From NCBI RefSeq assembly GCF_016862795.1, contig NZ_BONQ01000138.1:1-64000 (forward strand): a stretch of DNA of 64,000 nt. The letters are read 5' to 3'. Made by a program: the position numbers and the translations under genes. This stretch comes from Dactylosporangium siamense (GTDB lineage: Bacteria > Actinomycetota > Actinomycetes > Mycobacteriales > Micromonosporaceae). Below are positions 9,901-17,003 of this stretch, piece after piece (the first letter of the stretch is position 1; each line of letters begins with the position of its first letter). A model generated the notes under the pieces. It was not told the origin of the DNA and made no database searches. It saw only the letters and a program-made list of their open reading frames with translations.

Positions 9901-9980
9901 TCCGCGCCCACCCGGCGGTGGTGCGGTCCTACCTCGGCACCGACCTCGCCGCCGTCAACCGTTCAGGCGCAACGACATGA
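6978..9980 (+). CDS. Single-chain LivH-LivM-LivG fusion: two permease domains and an ATPase
   Basis: A 1000-residue protein joining three subunits that are normally separate. Residues 1 to about 295 are LivH-like (FVNFAHGSIGVFGA, about eight helices). Residues about 305-620 are LivM-like (GELSLGQFAFAGIGG, and an EAA-type loop near LTALRDNEEAARAL). Residues about 625-735 are an acidic linker with an 18-residue tandem repeat. Residues about 740-1000 are LivG-like (Walker A GPNGAGKTT at 775-783; LLLLDEPSSG; H-loop VIEHD). The signature reads LSTGT instead of LSGGQ. ATG 6978 is chosen over an in-frame ATG at 6930 because a GAAGG site precedes it. With LivF and the receptor lipoprotein it completes an importer. 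LivM-LivG fusions are known; having LivH in the same chain is less usual. Confidence 0.85.
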   Translation: MSIWGYDFGPDRILLGLFTGLTYALLAVGLVLVYRSSRFVNFAHGSIGVFGAAVLGRLVAGEGLPYWVAFPAAMAVAAGVAAAVEAGVVRRLRHRSRVIGMIATLGLSQFILVVSLLVNRQGVSGATFPRPPGLPSFTVGRTPVGPAFTAMLILTPLLLVALALFLKRSRHGLAIRAAADQPSAALLDGVAAPRMATVAWAIAGGIAAFSAMLVTPTQGAQSIETLGPDLLLKGLAGAVIARLSSIPVAFAASLGIGVLEQILLSGSSGAGVVQVVLGATILIALLRQPRLGRRDTDDGGWARSGAGPLSGPWPVRHLGRLTAGAGFLLAAALAYLVDNQTASALTTVAGFTLVALSVLVVTGVAGELSLGQFAFAGIGGAVSVRVAAHTGNFFVGVVAGCAAAALAAAAVGVPALRLRGLALAVTTLAFALATSAFLLRRDWLLGSGVATPKPRWAGYTLEVAKDYYLFALLMLGLGLWLTANLRRGAFGRLLTALRDNEEAARALTVSAPLRKLQAYAVAGALAGLGGAVIGHGQTQLTVNSFPAGASVDVVAITVVGGIGLLGGPLLGALVIVGIPAFVDLGIAGQAALTLAWLLVVVLLPGGLGGLVVRARDLLAARWTRPPAPAAAPPPGDTAAGGRTEDAADGPPDDAVADGAFDDVAVDSAFGDAVVDGAFDDVAVDSFAGGAAVNGTRPRTAVEGPAHRGIPLQRVGEAVAGRHAATLPARTEPVRAPAPGEPLLVVRDIARSFGGVRAVAGVRLDVAAGEVLGIIGPNGAGKTTLFEIIAGFVPPDAGTVTFAGRDVTRATPERRAKLGLVRSFQDARLFATMTVLETVMTAGERTAPSGLLASALGAPLAERRKAARARELIDLMGLSTVAGSLVGALSTGTRRMVEITCLLALEPALLLLDEPSSGVSQADGAALGDLLLRVHRELGTTLLVIEHDLPLLSRLATRMVAMESGRIIADGTPDDVRAHPAVVRSYLGTDLAAVNRSGATT
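8934..9041 (+). repeat. 54-bp tandem repeat encoding an acidic linker
   Basis: Two 54-base copies (8934-8987 and 8988-9041) encode DAVADGAFDDVAVDSAFG and DAVVDGAFDDVAVDSFAG. They lie in the linker joining the LivM and LivG parts of the fusion. The in-frame length and acidic composition suggest a flexible tether whose length may vary between strains. Confidence 0.8.
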
Positions 9981-9991
9981 GGAGCATTCCG

Positions 9992-10609
9992 ATGCAACGA
10001 CGGATTCCGACCCTGGCGGTGCTGGTCACGGCGGCGCTCGCCGGGATTGTCCCGCTCGGCGCGGCGCCCGCGTGGGCCGCGCCCACGCTCACGGTCAGCA
10101 AGACCACCGGCCTGACCGACGGTGCCTCGGTGACCGTCGGCGGCAGCGGGTTCACCCCCAATCTCAAGCAGATCGCGGTCGGGCAGTGCATCGAGGAGGT
10201 GAAGGGCCCCACCGACTGCAACCTCGCCGGCGGCAGCCAGTTCGTCAACGCCGACGCCGCCGGCAAGCTGCCGACGGTGACGCTGAAACTGGCGCAGAAG
10301 TTCGGCACCTTCGACTGCACGAAACGCACCTGCGTGATCGCGGCGCAGATCCTGCCGTCCGGCGGCAACGCCGGCGAGATCGCCGCGAACAAGGCGTCGG
10401 TGAAGCTCACCTTCGGCGCCGCGGCGGCCGCGACCACGACCCAGGCGGCGGCCGCCACGACGGAGCCCACGGCACTGCCGAAGACCGGGCCCGGCGACGA
10501 GCCGTTCGTGGTGCTGCTCGCCGGTTCGGCGCTGCTGACCGTCGGTGTCGGGCTGCTGGTCGTGCTGCCGGCCCGGCGGCGCCGGGCCCGTGCCGCGGAA
10601 GGGGTGTGA
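9992..10609 (+). CDS. Neocarzinostatin-like LPxTG cell-wall protein
   Basis: About 205 residues. ATG 9992 is preferred because GGAG (9981-9984) sits 7 bases upstream; an in-frame ATG at 9977 overlaps the previous stop and is the alternative. It has a signal peptide ending AWA, a neocarzinostatin-like domain (LTVSKTTGLTDGASVTVGGS; Cys in VGQCIEEV, TDCNL, FDCTKRTC), a Thr/Ala linker, then the sorting signal LPKTG, a hydrophobic helix and a basic tail (RRRRARAAE). Sortase would link it to peptidoglycan; no sortase gene is in the window. Its domain relates it to the protein at 3618. Confidence 0.78.
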   Translation: MQRRIPTLAVLVTAALAGIVPLGAAPAWAAPTLTVSKTTGLTDGASVTVGGSGFTPNLKQIAVGQCIEEVKGPTDCNLAGGSQFVNADAAGKLPTVTLKLAQKFGTFDCTKRTCVIAAQILPSGGNAGEIAANKASVKLTFGAAAAATTTQAAAATTEPTALPKTGPGDEPFVVLLAGSALLTVGVGLLVVLPARRRRARAAEGV

Positions 10610-11952
10610 GCACCGTGCGCCGCATCGCGACCGGAGCCGCCGTCGTGGCGGCCGTGGCACTCGTGGGCCTTGCCGTGCCCGCGCTGGCGGCCGACCCCGT
10701 CGCCGCGACCCTCGGCTGCCGGCTGTACTTCAGCGACGCCGGCACCGGCACCTCACCGACCAGCTGGAACGACACGTTCACCCTCACCCAGTCCCCGGCC
10801 AGCCCGGCGGCCGGGCAGACGGTCACGGTCACCCTCGCCGCCGCGGCGGGCGTCACCAACGGCCCGGTGCCGCTCAACGCCGGTGACGTGCCGGTGCGGG
10901 TCACGGTCGCCGTCGGTGGCGCGCAGACCGGCACCGTCACGCTCAACCAGACCGCCTACCCGGCCTCGGCGAAGGCGGCCGCGGTGCCGCTCGGCCCGAT
11001 CAGCGCGACCGGCACGTACACCGCGACGACCGCCGGCACCGTGACGCTGACGGTCCGGCAGGTGGCCTTCGCCAACGTCACCGCCACCACGTACTGCTCG
11101 GCGACCGGCGACCGGGACCACAAGGTCGCGCCCGTGGACACGCCGATCACGCTGTCGTCCGTGGTGGCGCCGGCCCCGTCGGGCTCGCCCTCACCGAGCG
11201 CGTCCGCGTCCGCGTCTGCTTCGCCGAGCCCGTCCGTTTCGCCGTCCGCGTCCGCGTCCGCTTCGCCGAGCGCGTCCGCGTCGAGCACCGAGGCGACCAC
11301 CGCCGCGGAGACGTTCGGGCCCAAATCGGTGACGATGAGGTGCAAGACGCTCAGCACGATCCGCGACTGGACCGCCACGCACACGCTGAGCATGTCGCCC
11401 ACCAACCCCGGGTACGGCGCGAACGTGACCATCACGTACACCTTCGACAACGGTGGGAAGAACGGCCCGGCGCCGATCACCGCGGGCGACCTCAAACCGA
11501 CCGCGACCGTGAAGCTCAGCGGCGCCCAGTCCGGCACGGTGAAGCTCGCCGGCCCGGCCTACGGCGCGATCGCGGCCCAGGCGACGGTGCCCGGCGCCAC
11601 GCTCACCGGCCAGTTCACCGCCGGCACGCCCGGGCTGGTCACGCTGACCGTGGCGGACATCCTGTTCGACCACCCGCAGGTGGACACCGAGTGCAACAAC
11701 GGCAGCGACCCGGTGACCGGGCCGGCGGACACGACGATCGTCGCCAAGTTCACCGTCAAGTCCACGGCGGCGACCGCCGCGGAGGCCGCCGGGCAGGCGC
11801 TGCCGAAGACCGGCGACGGCGGGATCCTGCCGGTGCTGCTGCTGTGGGGCACGGCGCTGCTGCTGACCGGGGCCGGCGCGCTCGTCGTCCTGCCGGCCAG
11901 GGCCCGCCGCCGGGCCGCCCTACATACCGGGCTCCCCACGCCCGGCGAATAG
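10606..11952 (+). CDS. LPxTG cell-wall protein with two GCRLYFSDAG-type domains
   Basis: 448 residues from GTG 10606, overlapping the previous stop (GTGA); GTG 10615 is an alternative start. After a signal peptide ending ALA, domain A (about 32-165) is close to the N-terminal domain of the first operon gene: both have LGCRLYFSDAGTGTSP, a WNDTF motif, NGPVPLNAGDVPV and a Cys before GDRDHK. A Ser/Pro/Ala linker follows (about 190-225). Domain B (about 232-385) is a diverged copy (MRCKTLSTIRDW...NGPAPITAGDL...TECNNGSD). LPKTG, a membrane helix and a basic tail end the protein. Domain duplication between the first and last genes suggests they bind the same ligand or each other (inference). The operon seems to end here. 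Confidence 0.78.
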   Translation: MSTVRRIATGAAVVAAVALVGLAVPALAADPVAATLGCRLYFSDAGTGTSPTSWNDTFTLTQSPASPAAGQTVTVTLAAAAGVTNGPVPLNAGDVPVRVTVAVGGAQTGTVTLNQTAYPASAKAAAVPLGPISATGTYTATTAGTVTLTVRQVAFANVTATTYCSATGDRDHKVAPVDTPITLSSVVAPAPSGSPSPSASASASASPSPSVSPSASASASPSASASSTEATTAAETFGPKSVTMRCKTLSTIRDWTATHTLSMSPTNPGYGANVTITYTFDNGGKNGPAPITAGDLKPTATVKLSGAQSGTVKLAGPAYGAIAAQATVPGATLTGQFTAGTPGLVTLTVADILFDHPQVDTECNNGSDPVTGPADTTIVAKFTVKSTAATAAEAAGQALPKTGDGGILPVLLLWGTALLLTGAGALVVLPARARRRAALHTGLPTPGE

Positions 11953-12367
11953 GGAACCGCTCCCGATGCCGGCGCGGCCGGCGGCGGCGAGGCCTGCCTC
12001 ATCGCCGCCGGCACCGCGCCGCGGCAACGATCGCGTGCACGAGACCGAGGACGAGGAGACCATCCCGGAGCATGCCCGCCGCGGCGGCTTCCCGGCCGAC
12101 CTGGTGTCGGTGGTCGCCAACGAGTTCGGCCCCCAGACGGCCGGATCGGCCTGACAGATCGGCCTGACGGATCGGCGCCGCTCATACCGCTGTGCTCCGG
12201 TGTCGGCCTGGGCCGCCCCTGCGTCGCTGATGAGCGGCCCGAGGCGCTGCGCCGGCAAGCTGTTCATCTCCGTCACGACCGCCGACCACCACGTCCCCGC
12301 GGTGCTGACGAAGCTCGGCCGCGCCGTCGCCGGGCAGGCCGAGGAGCTCAACCTGGCGTAGGGTCCT
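11953..12367. other. Spacer with possible gene remnants
   Basis: About 415 bases between the surface operon and the MFS gene. Two short plus-strand frames look unlike random high-GC translation. One (11966-12154, 62 codons) ends PADLVSVVANEFGPQTAGSA. The other (12230-12361) reads GKLFISVTTADHHVPAVLTK before ending ELNLA. Neither has a clear ribosome binding site or a family I recognise. They may be tails of decayed genes. The second begins inside a degenerate copy of the 34-bp palindrome. Confidence 0.4.
12230..12267. repeat. 34-bp palindrome, decayed copy
   Basis: The left arm and centre (ATGAGCGGCCCGAG, then CGCTGCGCCGGC) match the copies at 6892 and 22328, but the right arm is interrupted (CAAGCTGTTCAT). 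It lies in a spacer with other signs of decay. Confidence 0.5.
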
Positions 12368-13597
12368 GTGCTCGTGAGCACCTTGAGCAAACTCGTGCCG
12401 GACCGGCTCGGCACCGGGTTCCGGTGGCTGCTGGCGTCGTCGTGGACGAGCAACCTCGGCGACGGCATCGCCGTCGCGGCCGGTCCGCTGCTCGTCGCGT
12501 CGCTCACCACCAACGCGTTCCTGGTGTCCCTCGCCGCCATGCTGCGGTGGGCGCCGCCGCTGATCTTCGGCCTGTACGCGGGGGTCCTGTCCGACCGCCA
12601 CGACCGCCGGCGGATCGTCATGGCGTCCGACGGGTTCCGGGCCGTCGTCCTCGCGGTGCTGATCGCCTGCATGGTCACCGACCAGCTCACCGTCGCGCTC
12701 GCCCTCGTCGCGCTCGGCCTGCTGACCACGGCCGAGGTGTTCGCCGACAACGCCGCCGCGACGCTCGCCCCGATGCTGGTCCACCGCGACGACCTGGCGA
12801 TCGGCAACACCCGACTCCAGGCCGGGTTCCTCACGCTCAACCAGCTCGTCGGCCCGCCGATCGGCGCGGCACTGTTCGCGGCCGGCGTCGCCTGGCCGTT
12901 CGCCGCCGAGGCGGTCCTCGTCGGCGCCGGCGTGCTGCTGGTGTCCCGGGTCGTCCTGCCCAAGGACACGACCGAGGCGGTCGGGGTGCGGCACGCCGTC
13001 GTCGAAGGACTGCGCTGGACCGTGCGGCACCCCGCCGTGCGGACCCTGTCGCTGACGATCCTCGTCTTCAATATCACGTTCGGCGCCGCCTGGTCGGTCC
13101 TGGTCCTCTACGCCCAGCAACGCCTCGGCCTCGGCGCCGTCGGGTTCGGCCTGCTCACCACCGTGAGCGCCATCGGCGGTCTGCTCGGCACCGGCCTCTA
13201 CGGCCAGCTGACCCGCCACGTGAGCCTCGGCAACATCATGCGGGCCGGCCTGATCATCGAGACCCTCACCCACCTGGCCCTCGCCGTCACGACGTCGGCG
13301 TGGGTCGCCTCGGTCATCCTCTTCGTCTTCGGCGCCCACACGTTCATCTGGGGCGCCACGTCGATCACCGTCCGCCAGCGCGCGGTCCCCACGCACCTGC
13401 AGGGCCGCGTCGGCAGCGTCAACACCATCAGCGTCTACGGCGGCCTCGTGATCGGCTCGGCGATCGGCGGGACACTGGCGACCCGCATCGACGTGACGGC
13501 ACCGTTCTGGTTCGCGTTCGCCGGCTCGGCCGTCTTCGTCGTGCTGCTGTGGCGCGAGCTGACCCGCATCGCGCACGCCGATCAGTCGTCAGTGTGA
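12368..13597 (+). CDS. MFS transporter, MFS_3 (enterobactin-exporter-like) family
   Basis: 409 residues, about 12 membrane helices. GTG 12368 or GTG 12374 could be the start; an AGGG site lies just upstream. The MFS loop motif reads GVLSDRHDRRRIV (about residues 75-87), and helices such as AGFLTLNQLVGPPIGAALF fit the MFS_3 group, whose members export siderophores, macrolides or other drugs. Nothing nearby is biosynthetic, so the substrate is unknown. It converges with the kinase gene at 13638. Confidence 0.8.
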   Translation: MLVSTLSKLVPDRLGTGFRWLLASSWTSNLGDGIAVAAGPLLVASLTTNAFLVSLAAMLRWAPPLIFGLYAGVLSDRHDRRRIVMASDGFRAVVLAVLIACMVTDQLTVALALVALGLLTTAEVFADNAAATLAPMLVHRDDLAIGNTRLQAGFLTLNQLVGPPIGAALFAAGVAWPFAAEAVLVGAGVLLVSRVVLPKDTTEAVGVRHAVVEGLRWTVRHPAVRTLSLTILVFNITFGAAWSVLVLYAQQRLGLGAVGFGLLTTVSAIGGLLGTGLYGQLTRHVSLGNIMRAGLIIETLTHLALAVTTSAWVASVILFVFGAHTFIWGATSITVRQRAVPTHLQGRVGSVNTISVYGGLVIGSAIGGTLATRIDVTAPFWFAFAGSAVFVVLLWRELTRIAHADQSSV

Positions 13598-13637
13598 TTC
13601 CGTTCCGCCGGAGGTGTACGACCAGCGCCGGCGCGCG

Positions 13638-14375
13638 TCACATCCTGGCCCGCAGCACGTCGACCTCGCAGCCTGGCGCGGACGGGTCGAAGCCGTGCTC
13701 GACCAGCCAGCGAACCGCCAGCAGGCTGCGCAGCGACCACCATCCCCGGATCGCGTCTCGGTCGACGTCCGCGCCGTAGCCGGCGAGCAGGTCGTCCAGG
13801 CGGTCCTCGTGCCCGAGCGTCAGCGACGCCACGTCGAACATGGCGTCGCCCCGGCTCGCCTCCGACCAGTCCAGCACGCCGGTGACCGTGTCACCGTCGA
13901 CGAACACGTGCGAGATCTGCAGGTCGCCGTGCGTGAACACCGGCGTCCACCGCCGCAGCGCTGCCCCGGCCACGTGGCGGTTGCGCGTGACCAGGTCGGC
14001 GGGCAGGACGTCGTTCGCGACGAGCCACCCGCATTCGCGGTCGAGCTCCGAGGCGATGTCCTCGACGCTGCGCCCCGGCCACGGCGGCAGCGGCGCGTCG
14101 TGCAGCTTCCGCACCGCCGCCCCCGCCGCGGCCCACGCCGCCGGTGACGCGGCCGACGGCTCGCCGAGGCGCCCGAGGGCCGTGCCCGGCAGGCCGGCGA
14201 GCGCCAGCACCGGCGGCTCGCGCCACAGGATCGCCGGTGTCGGGATCGGCGCCAGGGCCATCGCCTCGACCTCGACGTCGATCCGTGCCTGATCGGCGTC
14301 GACCTTCAGGAACACGTCCCCGACGCGCAGGGTCGCCCGCTCATGATGGGCGACGACGACCTTGACCTCATCCAT
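13638..14375 (-). CDS. APH-family phosphotransferase
   Basis: 245 residues if started at ATG 14375 (an ATG at 14384 is also in frame). The kinase motifs are present: FTHGDLQISHVFVDG carries the catalytic HGD with a downstream His in place of the usual Asn, and VTGVLDWSEA with GDAMFDVASL supplies the metal-binding Asp. This APH/choline-kinase fold phosphorylates aminoglycosides, macrolides, homoserine or other small alcohols. Clinical aminoglycoside kinases are only one branch, so a resistance role should not be assumed. It stands alone between an MFS gene and a decayed gene. Confidence 0.75.
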   Translation of the reverse strand: MDEVKVVVAHHERATLRVGDVFLKVDADQARIDVEVEAMALAPIPTPAILWREPPVLALAGLPGTALGRLGEPSAASPAAWAAAGAAVRKLHDAPLPPWPGRSVEDIASELDRECGWLVANDVLPADLVTRNRHVAGAALRRWTPVFTHGDLQISHVFVDGDTVTGVLDWSEASRGDAMFDVASLTLGHEDRLDDLLAGYGADVDRDAIRGWWSLRSLLAVRWLVEHGFDPSAPGCEVDVLRARM

Positions 14376-14407
14376 GCCGGCCATTGTCGCGGGGGTGACC
14401 TCCGGCG

Positions 14408-14811
14408 TCACCGGGTTTCCGGATCCTCGCCGATCTCGCGCCACTGGCCGTCCGGCATCGGGCGGAACCGCTGCGGCGGCCGCATGCGCCGCATGACCTG
14501 CCGCGTCCTGGCCTCGCGTTCCGCCGCTTCCCGCCCGGTCGGGTCGGCCACCCGGAACCCGTGCAGGTGGACCCCGAACGGATCGACGTCGTCCGGGCGG
14601 CGGCTCTCGAGGACGAAACCGAGCAACCCACGCAGGGCCGCGTCACCCACCTCCAGCGGATGGAACGGCAGCGGGTACGGACCGTCGCCGGGGAACGTCG
14701 ACCCGACCGGATGCTCGCCGGCAGCCCCGCCGGGTCGGACCCGGACCGCTCCCCGCAGGATGGTCCGCAGGTCCCCTCGGCGAACGCCAGCAGCGCGGTC
14801 TTCGCGCCCAT
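14408..14811 (-). pseudogene. Decayed DUF6928-family gene
   Basis: The start is family-like (MGAKTALLAFAEGT from 14811). After a frame change the reading resumes as PYPLPFHPLEVGDAALRGL and continues through VHLHGFRVADPTGRE to a stop at 14408. Intact members are roughly twice as long, and the central part (the DVLCDRR-type region) is missing. So this is an internal deletion plus a frameshift. The family has no known function; it is common in actinobacteria, often as single genes. Confidence 0.65.
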
Positions 14812-14865
14812 CGAGCCGTCGCCTCCCCGGAAATGATCACCACGCCACCCCGGTCCGGCGTCGGG

Positions 14866-15753
14866 TCAGTCGGTCGTCCAGGGGCGGAGTTTCTCCGGGT
14901 TGCGGACGGCCCAGATGCGGTTGATCCGGTCGTCGGTGACGGCGAACGCATACACCGTCAGCGTGCGCCCGTCCTGCCGGGCGACCAGGCCGGGCCGGCC
15001 GTTGACGGTGCGCTCCAGGAACGTCACGCCGGCCGGGGCCTGGTGAGCGATCTCGACCCAGGCGCGGGCGATCTCCGCGGCGCCTTCGATCGGGTCGAGG
15101 AAGGTCATGGCCCGGCCGCCGCCGTCGGCGGTCGCGGTGGCGTCGGGGTCGAGCAGGCCGATGAGCGCGTCGACGTCCTTGGCCTCCCAGGCGGCCTTGA
15201 AGGCGCGGACGACGGCGGCCTGGCGGGCGGCCGGGGTGGCGGGAGCCTGGGCGGAGCGGATCCGGCGGCGGGCCGAGGACGCCAGCTGGCGGCACGCCGC
15301 CGGGGTGCGGCCGACGATGTCGGCGATCTCGGCGAACGGGTAGCGGAAGACGTCGTGGAGGATGAACGCGACGCGCTCGGCCGGGGTCATCGACTCGAGC
15401 ATCACGAGAAACGCCATGTTGACCGACTCGTCGAGGGTGACCCGGTCGGCCGGGTCCGCCGGGGACCGGCCGGTCCACTCCGTGTGGTCGGGCAGCGGCT
15501 CGGGGAGCCATTCGCCCACGTACCGCTCGCGGCGGGCCCGGGCCGAGCTCAGCAGGTTGAGGCAGATGCGGCTGGCGACCGTGGTCAGCCAGGCGCCGGG
15601 AGACTCGATGGCCTCCTGCTGTTCGCGGGACATGGCGTACCAGCGGGCGTAGGTCTCCTGCACGGCGTCCTCGGCCTCCGCGAGGGAGCCCAGCAGCCGG
15701 TAGGCCAGGTTGATCAACTGACTGCGTTCGCTGATGATCGCTGGGGTGGTCAT
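14866..15753 (-). CDS. ECF41-type RNA polymerase sigma factor with SnoaL-like C-terminal domain
   Basis: 295 residues. The sigma2 region (SLAEAEDAVQETYARWY) and sigma4 region (AEIADIVGRTPAACRQLASSARRR) are followed by a SnoaL-like domain (about 190-290). That domain carries the ECF41 marks: ADGGGRA and the ending WAVRNPEKLRPW (family NPDKL). In ECF41 proteins this extension replaces a separate anti-sigma factor and controls activity. The gene faces a SnoaL-LUD fusion across a large inverted repeat that places near-identical sequence upstream of both genes. Self-activation plus activation of the partner is the usual ECF41 pattern. Confidence 0.85.
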   Translation of the reverse strand: MTTPAIISERSQLINLAYRLLGSLAEAEDAVQETYARWYAMSREQQEAIESPGAWLTTVASRICLNLLSSARARRERYVGEWLPEPLPDHTEWTGRSPADPADRVTLDESVNMAFLVMLESMTPAERVAFILHDVFRYPFAEIADIVGRTPAACRQLASSARRRIRSAQAPATPAARQAAVVRAFKAAWEAKDVDALIGLLDPDATATADGGGRAMTFLDPIEGAAEIARAWVEIAHQAPAGVTFLERTVNGRPGLVARQDGRTLTVYAFAVTDDRINRIWAVRNPEKLRPWTTD

Positions 15754-15769
15754 GACCTGCGGCTCCCTC

Positions 15770-15858
15770 GGTTGGTCTCAACGGTCCGACAAGACAGCGC
15801 GCCGAAATGTGAGCCTGACATTTCCGGGCGCTGTGCTGTCGGACCGGTGCGACCAACC
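15770..15858. promoter_or_regulatory. 41-bp inverted repeat between the ECF41 gene and its divergent neighbour
   Basis: The left arm (15770-15810) and right arm (15818-15858) match at 35 of 41 positions around a 7-base centre. Read outward, each arm has ACATTTC near the centre and TGTCGGACC about 17 bases further on. These resemble the two parts of ECF41-type promoters (a TGTCACA-like -35 and a CGTC-like -10, from memory). I infer two matched divergent promoters recognised by the same sigma factor. Confidence 0.65.
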
Positions 15859-15884
15859 CATTTTCCACTGAGCAGGGGACACCG

Positions 15885-17000
15885 ATGACGGACTTTCAGG
15901 CGATCGCGGACCGGGTCGAGATCGAGGCGCTGCGCGGTGAGTTCACCGACGCGGCGATGATGCGCGACCGGGCCCGCATGGCCGCGCTGTTCACCGACGA
16001 CGGCGCGCTGCGGATGCCGGACATCCCGGTCGACCTGGTCGGCCGGGAGGAGATCATCGCCGGGGGCGAGCGGCTGCAGGCCCAATGGGACTTCTTCGTG
16101 CAGAACTCCCATCCGGGCACGATCCAGCTCGACGGCGACACCGCGGCCGGCCGCACCTACATGCAGGAGATCGCACGGACCAAGGACGGCCGTCAGGGGC
16201 AGAACTTCGCCATCTACCACGACCGCTACCAGCGCACCGGCGACGGCTGGAAGTTCGCCGAGCGGGTCTACGAGATCAGGTACCTGGACACCAGCCCACT
16301 GGCCGGCACCGCACCGACCAGCAAGCCGGCCGGTGAGCCGACCAGCAAGCCGGCCAGTGAGCCGGCCGGTGAGCCCGCCGAGGCGCCCGCTGACGCGTTC
16401 ACCGAAGCGGTGCCCGAGGCGGTCCTGGAGCGGACGGCGGCGGCGCTGCGGGCCAACAACTTCACCGTCGAGATCCTCGACGACGTCGCCGCCGCCCGGG
16501 CCCGCGTCGAGGAGCTGATCCCGGCCGGTGCCAGTGTGTTCACCGGGGCCAGCGAGACCCTCCGCCTGTCCGGCATCGACGCGGACATCAACGCCGGCGG
16601 GCGCTACGACGCGGTCAAGTCGCGGACCCTGACCATGGACCGGGCCACCAGCAGCCGCGAGATCTGGGGGCTGATCGCCAGCCCCGACGTCATCGTGGGC
16701 AGCGTCGCCGCGGTCACCGAGACCGGCTCCCTCGTCGTCGCGTCGGCCAGCGGCGCCCAGGTGCCCGGCTACGCCGGCGGTGCCGGCCGCGCCATCTGGG
16801 TCGTCGGGGCGCAGAAGGTGGTGCCCGACCTGAGCACCGCCCTGCGCCGCGTCGAGGAGCACTGCCTGCCGCTGGAGAGCGTCCGCGCCCAGGCGGCTTA
16901 CGGCCGGCCCAGCGTCGTCAACCGCGTGCTCATCCTCAACGGGGAGCTCGAGCCCGGCCGCGGCACGGTCCTGCTGCTCCGCGAGGCCATCGGCTTCTGA
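15885..17000 (+). CDS. SnoaL-like domain fused to a LUD (LutC/YkgG-type) domain
   Basis: 371 residues from ATG 15885 after a GCAGGGG site. Residues 1 to about 135 are a SnoaL/NTF2-like domain (MRDRARMAALFTDDGALRM...GDGWKFAERVYEIRYL). Residues about 140-170 are a linker with a 24-base tandem repeat (TSKPAGEP, TSKPASEP). Residues about 175-371 form a LUD domain (VPEAVLERTAAALRANNF, ASVFTGASETLRLSGI, VTETGSLVVASASG). LUD proteins include LutC of lactate oxidation, but this looks like the stand-alone LUD type. Sharing a SnoaL fold with the adjacent sigma factor's tail is notable: both may sense the same ligand (inference). Confidence 0.8.
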   Translation: MTDFQAIADRVEIEALRGEFTDAAMMRDRARMAALFTDDGALRMPDIPVDLVGREEIIAGGERLQAQWDFFVQNSHPGTIQLDGDTAAGRTYMQEIARTKDGRQGQNFAIYHDRYQRTGDGWKFAERVYEIRYLDTSPLAGTAPTSKPAGEPTSKPASEPAGEPAEAPADAFTEAVPEAVLERTAAALRANNFTVEILDDVAAARARVEELIPAGASVFTGASETLRLSGIDADINAGGRYDAVKSRTLTMDRATSSREIWGLIASPDVIVGSVAAVTETGSLVVASASGAQVPGYAGGAGRAIWVVGAQKVVPDLSTALRRVEEHCLPLESVRAQAAYGRPSVVNRVLILNGELEPGRGTVLLLREAIGF

Positions 17001-17003
17001 ACC

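Noticed and set aside
6873-9911. A 1012-codon open frame on the minus strand
   Set aside because: It mirrors the LivHMG fusion. It is rich in Arg, Gly, Ala and Glu with no domain, as expected of antisense frames in very GC-rich DNA, and the plus strand has clear motifs.
10011-11952. Sortase gene for the LPxTG proteins
   Set aside because: No sortase TLxTC-type protein was found anywhere in the window; it must be encoded elsewhere.
13638-14375. Aminoglycoside-resistance gene
   Set aside because: The APH fold covers many non-resistance kinases, and no resistance subfamily features were seen.
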